Source: an uncultured Endozoicomonas sp. (GTDB taxonomy: Bacteria; Pseudomonadota; Gammaproteobacteria; Pseudomonadales; Endozoicomonadaceae). From it: 33,944 nucleotides of DNA. How positions within the stretch are numbered: position 1 is the first letter of the stretch; the number at the start of each line of letters is the position of its first letter. The position numbers were made by a program, and so were the translations under genes. Below are positions 28,101 through 33,944 of the stretch, in pieces. The notes beneath the pieces were generated by a model. That model had not been told where the DNA came from and searched no databases. It was given only the letters and a program-made list of their open reading frames with translations. The stretch is taken from NCBI GenBank assembly GCA_900299555.1, contig OODV01000041.1, positions 1 through 33,944 of the forward strand, given 5' to 3'.

Positions 28101-28493
28101 CCGCTGCCCACGCAGCTGTCGCATTTCACTGAGCAGGTTCTTAAGCAGGCTAGGCGTGTCTTTGCCTGACCTTGATGTATGGGCAAGATAGCCCGGAAGC
28201 TGGAGCATTCCCTGAATAAGCACGACAAGTTGCTCTTCGGCATTTCCAACAGGAGTGCTTTTCAAACTGTCCAATAACAGCAGAATTTCCCGGGTGAGTA
28301 GCCGTGCGCCTTTCTGCTTTAAAATTTTCAGGGTGCTGTGAATCTGCTGGATTTTTGTACGACAGTTATCCAGAAGTGTTAAGTCATCTTGTGAGTCAGC
28401 ATACTGTTCAAGGTCCAGGCGGGCTTCAGTGAGTGTGCTGTCAATCTCTCCGATAACCCAGTCCAGGCCGATGTAATCACGCTGTTCAATCAT
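22179..28493 (-). CDS. chpA: ChpA, multi-Hpt CheA-like hybrid histidine kinase
   Basis: 2104-aa kinase of the twitching-motility/surface-sensing system. Canonical Hpt motifs are at His797 (FHTLKGS), His991 (LHTLKGS) and His1337 (LHTLKGG). An N-terminal divergent Hpt-like motif, IHSTLKI, has His52. Further Hpt-like helical repeats seem degenerate (QQISDTLCMLG; ELDQFKFELKVLAENANEAG). Long acidic Pro/Ser linkers separate them. The kinase core follows: dimerisation helix VPSELLETLINLAGETSISR (about 1510), N-box LEHMLRNAIGHGIE (about 1690), G-box DDGRGIN (about 1737), a CheW-like domain (about 1835-1960) and a C-terminal receiver with VVDDSVTVRK, phospho-Asp2032 (LLDIEMPRMDG) and KPF. P. aeruginosa ChpA has the same architecture and feeds PilG and PilH. 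Phosphorylatable His residues are fewer than reported there. Confidence 0.95.
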   Translation of the reverse strand: MIEQRDYIGLDWVIGEIDSTLTEARLDLEQYADSQDDLTLLDNCRTKIQQIHSTLKILKQKGARLLTREILLLLDSLKSTPVGNAEEQLVVLIQGMLQLPGYLAHTSRSGKDTPSLLKNLLSEMRQLRGQRALSDIDFFTPSIVHTIAPISEAQLHKLQSNGFASLVRKIRQKYQLCLAGVLRDSQREQQLAIISKIFAKLQNLCWDSPISPLWDATTAFSEGLKEGSIAIDNHAITILREMDHELKCLANEETKRLNTPPQEELLREILYRIGKANSDNSLILSLKRRYSLDRALESEPRDVSLISFDAAAPVVKAIKEELAHVKDALDLYLLNPEVNKTRIQEQLATCQQISDTLCMLGLDKLQDIMQKESDHLTAILSSEQAPDQINDTLINTAAQLLEVEAGLNQFMGFSRPVTDQPSISAQMNDIHQTVIHEARENLEQAKGTVVDYLGSQHNQEFLAKLLPLIKSIQGSLAIIPLNRVAELISRCSQHIQSQWLEKSIKPSLDELEALADTLSSIEYYLEQLSSGASPHSEKTLDITQESLDKLEASKETPEVAITPPKNESTAKVNPFSVHLLSDEERAALEKEAAENDVIEFRYDEPIPSPAAITDSREKDVDYGPTIEFTTDRQPPVPESIQEQDISFSPPIDLAELESLLPIEEASDNQKTEVDNLPLSIDFSLNEDDLPALEGLSLTKAPLSDDDVSSPPPLTENDILQIDDITEDLTSNGRLHINEPPSIEASFSVPFEDSDDDIHEIFVEEASEVLQQLETQLPVWYRNINDEACMNDISRSFHTLKGSGRMVGAEVIGELAWSIENMLNSVIDGAIATSEPMLELLGEVINMLPELVRDFAADSQQLTPEVLICMEKADALGKGISFVIERDEPEETDTQEPAILFGNIIEESQAEADLNSNTVESASFVETVAVSDDLPTEVSITIDPEPEYDQQLLEIFDSEARGHLNVVKSFIENSYQLGGNIQISDTVQRALHTLKGSAFMAEITPLAELIAAIEKTIKEIRAHLVPADNQVISMLEQGVDLIEDALLQLQTAPQSLELKVDSFLNWLNALHNQLLSNSLKDELTAELSPEKQPPSQQAALFLASDLDLLLDASSHLKAWVSSISLEELDQFKFELKVLAENANEAGLSAMAKLCDVLRDVCVYLETHETTLPQQLLPPFIDGFEALVEMMNQVASQQTPESPQIVFSALREALESLLFEQTSSAKEPDDFPDQKAEHNSEDESFEFILDSDAEEEIVLSSIADENYKQSEFKPESPIAPAESMPLASLLNEADSDQELRKVFIEEAYELLEDSAQSLEIWLSAPNELQPVHELQRCLHTLKGGAMMAELTELGELSHALEDVYESITNGSCEPENAPLALIQKTHDTIEVTLKTLGKGESSPDVLRMLEELRQWKHRLVSNGSTVTDIEVLPDYLGQTSVSEPVTHEVFEGDWISDLSDLSQQQSEHSAELILDPVSTIRVAPQTIADTEGSALQTSSSEMVRVPSELLETLINLAGETSISRSRIEQQTADATRTLEEMNRTILRVREQLRRLDIETQTQIISRHQGDFSDNPDFDPLEMDQYSELSQLSHSLVESASDLMDLREALQEKTRDTETLLLQQSRTQIELQEKLMKARMVSFSRLVPRLRKIVRQVSDDLGKPVELLVSNAEGEMDRTMLERILAPLEHMLRNAIGHGIEDTLEERRKSGKPESGKISLSIRRDGADVLVELSDDGRGINIETVKAKAVEQKLISPDGHITDQEAIELIMKSGFSTATNVTHLSGRGVGLDVVNNSVRQLGGSIQIKSEVGQGTHFSLRLPFTLSINRALMVEVGNSLYALPMHAIDGISMVSSSMLADCYRNKAPLVYGNGTEHQLIYMGALIGTASPKISDGQCPVVLVQRGSENIAVQVDSIVGSREIITKSLGVQFSGLAGVNGATILGDGRVVVILDPAALYRKHQISIQEAKSDAVERYELDNSDQPVRVLVVDDSVTVRKVTSRLLARQGYEVTSARDGVEAMALLSEHKPDIMLLDIEMPRMDGFEVASAVRNDPELQDLPIIMITSRTGEKHRNRAFSLGVNEYIGKPFQEGPLLEAIEKLIAVETA

Positions 28494-28579
28494 CCCTGGC
28501 TCCTGTTATCGCTCTCTTTATCAAGAAGGCCTGAACGGTGGGCATCATGCTTGTTCTCATGCTCTCGTCTCTTACGGAG

Positions 28580-30649
28580 TCAGGATTCTGTGGTTTCAGG
28601 TAGCTTGAATCCAGTCACTGACTGTCTCATCTCCATTGCCATGCCGGCCAGATCACCGATAGATTGAGCGGTAGCCTTGGTTCCTGAAGAGGTCTGGATA
28701 GAAATATCCCGGATTGCCACCATGCGACTGGAGATCTGGGATGCGGACTGAGACTGAACCTTGGCCGTTTCAGAAATGTTCCGGATCAGTCCTGCCAGAC
28801 TGTTGGATACCTGTTCGATCTCTTCCAGGGCAACACCTGCATCCTGTGCAAGGCGTGCACCATGTACCACTTCCGAAGTGGTCTGTTCCATGGAAATAAC
28901 CGCTTCATTGGTATCGGTCTGGATGGTAGATACCAGGGCTTCGACCTGCTTGGTCGCTGCAGACACCCGCTCTGCAAGGCGTTGTACCTCGTCAGCAACC
29001 ACAGCGAAACCACGACCTGCTTCACCGGCCATGGATGCCTGAATAGCAGCATTTAGAGAGAGGATGTTGGTTTGGTCAGCAATTTCGTTGATCAGGGAGA
29101 TAATGTCCCCGATCTCTTGAGATGATTCACCCAGACGCTTGAGACGCTTTGACGTATCCTGAATCTGCTCACGGATAGTGGTCATGCCATCAATAGTATT
29201 TCGTACCACCAGGCCACCGTTGGCAGCAATCTGTACGGAGCGCTCGGCAACGTCTGCAGATCCGGATGCCTCAATGGATACCTGGTCAATGGACTTCGTC
29301 ATCTCGTTGACTGACTGGGTAGTTGCGCCAATTTCCTGTGCCTGATGGTCAGAAGCTTCGGCAAGCAGGCGCGCTGTTGCCTGTGTTTCCTGAGCGGCTG
29401 CATCTACTTTTACTGCAGTCTGGTTGATGGTGTTAACCAGGGCTCGCAGTTGCTCGATAGAGAAGTTGATGGAGTCTGCAATAGCTCCGGTAAAATCTTC
29501 GGTTACACTGGCTTTAACCGTCAGGTCACCGTCTGCAAGATCTGCCATTTCATCAAGCAGTCGCAGAATCGCTTTCTGGTTTGCCGCATTCTGGGCTTCA
29601 GTTGCTTCACTCTCAGTTTTGGTTTCTTCAAGTCGACGGCGGGTATCAAGAATAATGGACATTGCTGTTAACAAGACGAACAGCAGTGAGAGCCCACCGG
29701 AAATCATAATCGCCAGTTCTAACGTTTTCTGTTCAACGGTGGACGCAGATAGGGTGTCTGCCAGTACCGAGGTTTGCTGCAGCAGCTGCTGTGAGTCAGT
29801 AAAAATGGTATCGGATGCTGCACGTACCTGGAAAAGCTCTGGAGAGGTTTCAAGGATTTCGTCCACGCTGCCATCGACAAATTCAAACAGATCAGAAATT
29901 TCCATCAGGCGGTCGATGGCTTCATCATCCGTGACCTGACTGATGCGCATGGCAATGTTGCCCTCAAGCATACCGTCCAGTACCCGGCCAAAGAGTTTGG
30001 CATCACGACCAAAACTGTCAGCTGCCATGATGGAGTCTTCTCCACCTTCCAGAATTTTGGCAATGCTTCGAATGATACGTTCTGCCAACCAGGGCTGGCG
30101 CTGAGCCATGGCAATCTGGTCAGAAGGTGCATTGTTCTCAAGCAAAATTTCTACGACTTCATCGTATTCAATCTGCAGTTGGGGAATCGTTTCACTCAGT
30201 GTCAGGGCAACATCATGAAGTGACAGTACGGTGTCCTTGGCTGAGAGAATACTATCGGTCTCAACTTTCATTTCAGACCAGGCTGATCCCAGGGCCTCTA
30301 TCTGCTGGGAGGCAGGACTGTTTGCGGTATCAGCAAAAGGCAATATGGAGAGTTTGGCATTATTCAGTTCACCTATGTACTGACCAAACATGGAGGTCGC
30401 TTCTTTGAGCAGGGGAAAGGCTTCTTCTTTACCAGAAGCCGCTTCCGAGGCGTTCTTGGCAATCTGCTGGGAAAGAACCCGGAGCTCACCAGCGTTGGTT
30501 TCATGGGCATGAAGTAGATGAGACTGTTGATCGTTATAGATAAACGCACCAGTCATGACTGACAGAGACAGCACCAGCATAGTGATCGACGCGATCGTGG
30601 CTCTGTTAGCCTTGCTTCCCTGTCCCCTTTTCGCTTGATTGCCTTTCAT
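28580..30649 (-). CDS. pilJ: PilJ, methyl-accepting chemotaxis protein of the Pil-Chp system
   Basis: 689-aa inner-membrane receptor. A basic N-terminus is followed by TM1 (ATIASITMLVLSLSVMTGAF, about 18-38), a periplasmic PilJ-type helical sensor region (about 40-300), TM2 (LELAIMISGGLSLLFVLLTA, about 308-328), a HAMP-like segment (DEMADLADGDLTVKASVTED) and a long cytoplasmic coiled coil. The signalling tip EIADQTNILSLNAAIQASMA then GEAGRGFAVVADEVQRLAER is intact and typical of PilJ. It detects PilA/surface cues and controls ChpA through the CheW-like PilI. It lies between pilI and chpA with short gaps. No CheR-type (PilK) or CheB-type (ChpB) gene is in the cluster, so adaptation may be absent or supplied from elsewhere. 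Confidence 0.95.
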   Translation of the reverse strand: MKGNQAKRGQGSKANRATIASITMLVLSLSVMTGAFIYNDQQSHLLHAHETNAGELRVLSQQIAKNASEAASGKEEAFPLLKEATSMFGQYIGELNNAKLSILPFADTANSPASQQIEALGSAWSEMKVETDSILSAKDTVLSLHDVALTLSETIPQLQIEYDEVVEILLENNAPSDQIAMAQRQPWLAERIIRSIAKILEGGEDSIMAADSFGRDAKLFGRVLDGMLEGNIAMRISQVTDDEAIDRLMEISDLFEFVDGSVDEILETSPELFQVRAASDTIFTDSQQLLQQTSVLADTLSASTVEQKTLELAIMISGGLSLLFVLLTAMSIILDTRRRLEETKTESEATEAQNAANQKAILRLLDEMADLADGDLTVKASVTEDFTGAIADSINFSIEQLRALVNTINQTAVKVDAAAQETQATARLLAEASDHQAQEIGATTQSVNEMTKSIDQVSIEASGSADVAERSVQIAANGGLVVRNTIDGMTTIREQIQDTSKRLKRLGESSQEIGDIISLINEIADQTNILSLNAAIQASMAGEAGRGFAVVADEVQRLAERVSAATKQVEALVSTIQTDTNEAVISMEQTTSEVVHGARLAQDAGVALEEIEQVSNSLAGLIRNISETAKVQSQSASQISSRMVAIRDISIQTSSGTKATAQSIGDLAGMAMEMRQSVTGFKLPETTES

Positions 30650-30689
30650 CGTTTATTCCCCGATTTCTAACTTGAAATCAAAATCCTGT

Positions 30690-31247
30690 TTATTCGCTGG
30701 CGGCTTTAAGAAAATTATCACTAGTCACGAGGCTATCGACACTGAAAACGACATAGTGTTGATCTTTGGCGTATGAGCCCCGGGTAAATGGGTGAACGCT
30801 TTCTGGCAGAGATGCCGGGATTTCATCAGAGTAGCTATTGGTTGCAAACTGCAACATGCCTCGAACTTCATCGACAATCAGGCCTACAGAAAGGTCTTTC
30901 TTTTCGATGACAAGTATCCGGTTGTTCTGGTTCGGTTTGCTTGGGCTTTGGCTACCCGGTCCGCCGCTCAGGAACTCTCCCAGGCTGACTATGGGTATCA
31001 GTCGCCCCCTGACATTTGCGATGCCTTTGACCCAGCGCTTGACGCCCGGTAGAGGGGTTGTCTGAGGAACCGGAAGAATTTCAGAAATTGAGCCGATCTG
31101 TACCATATAGTGCTGACTATTCAGCAGGAAGCTGACACCCTGCCAGTAGTCCAAGTCTGTTTGTTCTTCAGGTATTGGTGCACTATACAGGGAAGCACTC
31201 TGCTCAAGTGCTTCAAGATAGTCAAATGGATGAGTGGAGTTCGTCAT
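30690..31247 (-). CDS. pilI: PilI, CheW-like adaptor of the Pil-Chp system
   Basis: 185-aa CheW-domain adaptor linking PilJ to ChpA. I choose ATG 31247 (MTNSTHPFDYLEALEQSA) because GGAAAGGAGT sits just upstream. An in-frame ATG at 31265 would place this SD inside the coding region. CheW features: YWQGVSFLLNSQHYMVQIGS, ISEILPVPQTTPLPGVKRWV, KGIANVRGRLIPIVSLGEFL and SVGLIVDEVRGMLQF, the last two being the strands that contact receptor and kinase. Spacing to pilJ is 40 bp and to pilH 80 bp; the order pilG-H-I-J is that of pseudomonads. Confidence 0.93.
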   Translation of the reverse strand: MTNSTHPFDYLEALEQSASLYSAPIPEEQTDLDYWQGVSFLLNSQHYMVQIGSISEILPVPQTTPLPGVKRWVKGIANVRGRLIPIVSLGEFLSGGPGSQSPSKPNQNNRILVIEKKDLSVGLIVDEVRGMLQFATNSYSDEIPASLPESVHPFTRGSYAKDQHYVVFSVDSLVTSDNFLKAASE

Positions 31248-31327
31248 TTTACTCCTTTCCTTCATGGATCCCTTTGAACGTCAAAGTCAGGAACGTGAGA
31301 CAATGTTGTAAACCAGAGTGATCTAAC

Positions 31328-31702
31328 TCAGGCAGCTACACCACTCAGGACTTCGTTGAGGGTTTCCAGCAGGAGGTTTTCCTTTATGGGCTTGGTTAAA
31401 TAATTCTTTGCACCCTGGCGCATACCCCAGACACGATCAGTTTCCTGATCTTTAGTGGTTACGATAATCACTGGAATATGAACAGTACTGCCATCTTTAG
31501 AGAGCTGACGGGTGGCTTGGAAACCGTTCAAACCCGGCATGACAATGTCCATTAATACGGCATCAGGCTGTTCTTCCTTGCAGAGGGCAACACCATCGGC
31601 ACCGTTGTCGGCAGTCAGTACTGTGTGACCATGCTTCTCAAGCATTGCGCTCAGTTGGTACAGTTCGGTTGGTGAGTCGTCAACAATCAATACCTTAGCC
31701 AT
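31328..31702 (-). CDS. pilH: PilH, CheY-like response regulator
   Basis: 124-aa single receiver domain. Acidic pocket Asp8/Asp9 (VLIVDDSPTE), phospho-acceptor Asp52 (VLMDIVMPGLNGFQATRQL), conserved Thr in IIVTTKDQETD and Lys in NYLTKPI. In P. aeruginosa PilH accepts phosphate from ChpA and opposes PilG, acting on pilus retraction and cAMP output. GGGGGA lies just before the start. A 150-bp gap with a long-loop inverted repeat (GCCCTTG 31796-31802, CAAGGGC 31829-31835) separates it from pilG and could tune expression of the downstream genes. Confidence 0.94.
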   Translation of the reverse strand: MAKVLIVDDSPTELYQLSAMLEKHGHTVLTADNGADGVALCKEEQPDAVLMDIVMPGLNGFQATRQLSKDGSTVHIPVIIVTTKDQETDRVWGMRQGAKNYLTKPIKENLLLETLNEVLSGVAA

Positions 31703-31852
31703 AAATCCCCCGGTGTTGTCGGCCTTGTGTAATTAACAGTGCAGTAATACAGGCCGGCACCTAATTTGGTTAATTGCTTTAAATTATTTCCTGATGCCCT
31801 TGTGACAATCCCAAAATAGAGTTGCAGGCAAGGGCTTTCCATTCAAGTTTGT

Positions 31853-32251
31853 TTAAACGGCCAGAGCGTAGCCAGGGCAGTGGTCTCGAATAGCGCCAAA
31901 CAGTTCATCGCGACTGAATGGTTTGGTCAGATAGTAATCTGAACCGGCAATCCGCCCCCTGGCACGATCAAACAGCCCATCCTTACTGGATAGCATGATG
32001 ACAGGAATCTGTTTAAATGCACTATTGTTCTTGATGAGCGCACAGGTTTGATAACCATCCAGGCGGGGCATCATTATATCGACAAAGATGATGTCTGGCT
32101 CGGACTCTGCAATTTTTGCCAATGCATCAAAGCCATCGGTGGCGGTGACCACCTGGCAGCCCGCTTTTTTCAGAAGAGTTTCAGCAGTCCGACGTATTGT
32201 CTTGCTGTCATCGATGATCATGACCTTAAGGTCTTTCTCGCCACCTTGCAT
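31853..32251 (-). CDS. pilG: PilG, CheY-like response regulator
   Basis: 132-aa receiver. Start set at ATG 32251 (MQGGEKDLKVMIIDDSKTIR) with AGGGGAAAAAC upstream; an ATG 21 bases earlier is possible but lacks a good SD. Asp14/Asp15, phospho-Asp58 (FVDIMMPRLDGYQTCALIKN), then PVIMLSSKDGLFDRARGRI and LTKPFSRDEL. The block IRRTAETLLKKAGCQVVTA with DGFDALAKIA is essentially PilG of Pseudomonas, where PilG drives pilus extension and CyaB activation. It is the first gene of the operon and divergent from the TolC-like gene. Confidence 0.94.
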   Translation of the reverse strand: MQGGEKDLKVMIIDDSKTIRRTAETLLKKAGCQVVTATDGFDALAKIAESEPDIIFVDIMMPRLDGYQTCALIKNNSAFKQIPVIMLSSKDGLFDRARGRIAGSDYYLTKPFSRDELFGAIRDHCPGYALAV

Positions 32252-32384
32252 GTTTTTCCCCTGGCAACCCACAGAAGAAGCGAAAACGGTTCGCTGCCAT
32301 TCTTTCTTTTCGATCCGTTCTCAATGGCTTAATTCTGTTTCAACCGGATATCTGGATCGCTTATTATCCTTTTTTATCATAAGT

Positions 32385-32400
32385 TGGTCATTGCTGACCA
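32385..32400. promoter_or_regulatory. Palindrome in the pilG/tolC-like divergent promoter region
   Basis: TGGTCA-TTGC-TGACCA is a perfect inverted repeat with 6-bp arms, about 130 bp before pilG and 110 bp before the outer-membrane channel gene. The position allows a shared operator, but I cannot name a regulator. Confidence 0.35.
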
Positions 32401-32511
32401 GAAGTGCGAGTGTCACAAATCACGATTTTGCCAACCAGCTATTAAAGTACCCTCAGGAAATGGCGATGTATCTTCATAATAAATCTCAGTTTGAAAGATA
32501 CAGGGACACTC

Positions 32512-33834
32512 ATGAATCGCTTTCCATTTCTGATGACCGGCTTATTTACAGGTCTTTTTGCATGGAATACTGAAGTGGCTGCTGAAGCTTTGGAAGAAGC
32601 ACTTGGCAGTGCTTTGCTTTCTCATCCCCAGGCAAAAGTAGCCCTTAATCGTTTAAAAGCAGAGCAGGAAAGCATCAGTGCAGCGGCTGCTGATTTCTGG
32701 CCAACGCTTGATATTGCAGCAGGTATTGGGGGGCAGAATAAAGATGTGCCTGATGGATTAAACGATCAGATTGACGAAAAGAGTTTTACTCGACAGGAAG
32801 CGTCTTTTTCTGTCAAACAGAACCTCTTTGCAGGCTTTAATACCTGGAATAGTGTGAAAGGTGCCAGGAAAGGGAGTGAGGCTGAGCAGTGGCGTCTCTA
32901 TTCAACGCTAGAGGATCTTGCCCTACAGGTAATCAACGTTTATCTGAAAGTGCTTGAGCGCAGTGAACTGGTCGAGCTGGCAGAAGAAAATCTGGAAATT
33001 CACAATGAGATTTTTGATCAAATCGAGCGGCGAGCTCGTCAGGGGGTGGCTCGAAGCTCTGACTTAATTCAAGTCGAGGGTCGGCGTGCCAGGGCCAATG
33101 CGAACCTGGTTAATGCCCGAAATAATCTGATGGATTCCGAAAGTGAGTATAGGGCTCTGGTTGGCCGCAGTCCAGATGGTCTTGAATTTCCCGGTTTTAA
33201 GCATTTGGAGCTGCCGGAGGACTTAAACAAGGCAATCAAAAGGAGTTGGCAGGATCACACAAGCCTCAAAGCAGCTGCGCTTGATGTTGAGTCATCAGAG
33301 TACGCATATTCTTCCCGTAAAAGCAGTTATCTTCCGTCGCTGGATGCTGAGTTAGACCAGAGCTGGAAACGCAATGCGGATGGCCAACCGGGTGATTATC
33401 GAGATACCGTAGCTATGGTACGACTCCGTTATAACCTGTTCCGAGGTGGTGGTGACAAGGCTCGATTGATGGAGAGCGCCTATCAGGCAGAGGAAAGTCG
33501 GTCTCAGAAAGCGAAAGTCATGAGAGACATAGAGGAAAGAATGCGTATCTCCTGGGCGGCGCTTCAATTTACCGGGGAACAGCGGGAGTATTTATTGCTC
33601 CACGAAAAGTCCAGCCGGGAAACAGTTGCCGCCTATCGTGAGCAATTTAATATTGGTAAAAGAACCTTGTTGGACTTGCTGGACAGTGAAAATGAACTGT
33701 TTCAGTCCAGTAATAGTTTAACTTCTGCGGTATATCAGGAAACTTATGCCCGCTATCGGGTTCTGGCGGCAGCTGGCAGGTTACTTGAAAATATGGAATT
33801 TACTCTTCCGGAGAACTGGCAGTTAGATGATTAA
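32512..33834 (+). CDS. TolC-family outer-membrane channel, type I secretion type
   Basis: 440-aa outer-membrane efflux protein. ATG 32512 is chosen because AGGGA lies 7 nt upstream and it gives a signal peptide (MNRFPFLMTGLFTGLFAWNT then EVAA, cleavage near residue 24). The frame itself could extend to a TTG at 32491. Two TolC repeats are visible: ALGSALLSHPQAKVALNRLK and LKAAALDVESSEYAYSSRKS, each followed by a helical barrel and beta segments (SFSVKQNLFAGF; VRLRYNLFRGGGDKARL). The order YREQFNIGKRTLLDLLDSEN near the C-terminus is typical of the AggA/LapE group that works with type I ABC exporters. Partner ABC and membrane-fusion genes would be expected just beyond the right edge; that is an inference. 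Confidence 0.9.
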   Translation: MNRFPFLMTGLFTGLFAWNTEVAAEALEEALGSALLSHPQAKVALNRLKAEQESISAAAADFWPTLDIAAGIGGQNKDVPDGLNDQIDEKSFTRQEASFSVKQNLFAGFNTWNSVKGARKGSEAEQWRLYSTLEDLALQVINVYLKVLERSELVELAEENLEIHNEIFDQIERRARQGVARSSDLIQVEGRRARANANLVNARNNLMDSESEYRALVGRSPDGLEFPGFKHLELPEDLNKAIKRSWQDHTSLKAAALDVESSEYAYSSRKSSYLPSLDAELDQSWKRNADGQPGDYRDTVAMVRLRYNLFRGGGDKARLMESAYQAEESRSQKAKVMRDIEERMRISWAALQFTGEQREYLLLHEKSSRETVAAYREQFNIGKRTLLDLLDSENELFQSSNSLTSAVYQETYARYRVLAAAGRLLENMEFTLPENWQLDD

Positions 33835-33861
33835 ACGCTTTTAGCTGTAGAAGTTCAGACC

Positions 33862-33905
33862 TGACCTGACAGTTACCGATTTTCAAGAGGGTGTCTGTCA
33901 GGTCA
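33862..33905 (+). terminator. Inverted repeat after the TolC-like gene
   Basis: TGACCTGACAG (33862-33872) and CTGTCAGGTCA (33895-33905) pair perfectly over a 22-nt loop, 28 bases after the stop. No U-tract follows, so it is a weak terminator candidate or a mRNA 3' stabiliser. Confidence 0.4.
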
Positions 33906-33944
33906 AATTCAGGCTATGAACTTTTCCTTCCAGATCTCTTTCCC

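Noticed and set aside
1-33944. CRISPR arrays, tRNA or rRNA genes
   Set aside because: No regularly spaced identical repeats, no cloverleaf with a TTCRANNC loop and no rRNA-like conserved stretches were noticed on reading both strands.

Overview
The window looks like chromosome of a marine, host-associated gammaproteobacterium of the Oceanospirillales/Endozoicomonas type. This is inferred from content and not from a database search: ordinary gammaproteobacterial housekeeping genes and a Pil-Chp chemosensory operon sit next to a TLC-type nucleotide transporter, usually seen in intracellular bacteria, and a gene with the catalytic layout of YopJ-family effectors.

Layout. 1-4009: 3' part of a very large protein of unknown function; its frame is open to the left edge, so the gene starts outside the window. 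4336-5703 (-): glutathione reductase. 5704-6381: a non-coding stretch with a near-perfect sigma-54 promoter, a cluster of possible activator boxes and a predicted A-rich structured transcript of about 250 nt (6042-6294) that resembles CrcZ/CrcY-type Hfq-titrating RNAs. 6382-7361: a decayed IS630-family element. 7469-8692 (-): Bcr/CflA drug exporter. 9128-11125 (-): transketolase. 11521-12957 (-): NTT/TLC nucleotide transporter. Diverged copies of a small inverted-repeat (MITE-like) element lie directly upstream of both tkt and the transporter gene.

13370-18278 (+): a methyl-cycle cluster made of sahR (ArsR-type HTH fused to a methyltransferase-like SAH sensor), metK, ahcY and metF. Near-identical palindromes overlap the -35 elements of the sahR-metK and ahcY-metF promoters, which suggests one SahR regulon controlling SAM synthesis, SAH hydrolysis and methyl-THF supply. 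rsmE and a DUF3332-type lipoprotein gene follow.

19964-21589 (+): an AT-rich 541-aa gene with a YopJ-like His-Glu-Cys triad at family spacing and basic, NLS-like clusters near the C-terminus; a probable secreted acetyltransferase effector. 21634-32251 (-): pilG-pilH-pilI-pilJ-chpA-chpC, the twitching/surface-sensing chemosensory operon, without pilK or chpB. 32512-33834 (+), divergent from pilG: a TolC-family outer-membrane channel of the type I secretion type.

The best candidates for something new are the sigma-54-driven RNA locus, the YopJ-like effector, the nucleotide transporter with its flanking repeat elements, and the SahR operators.
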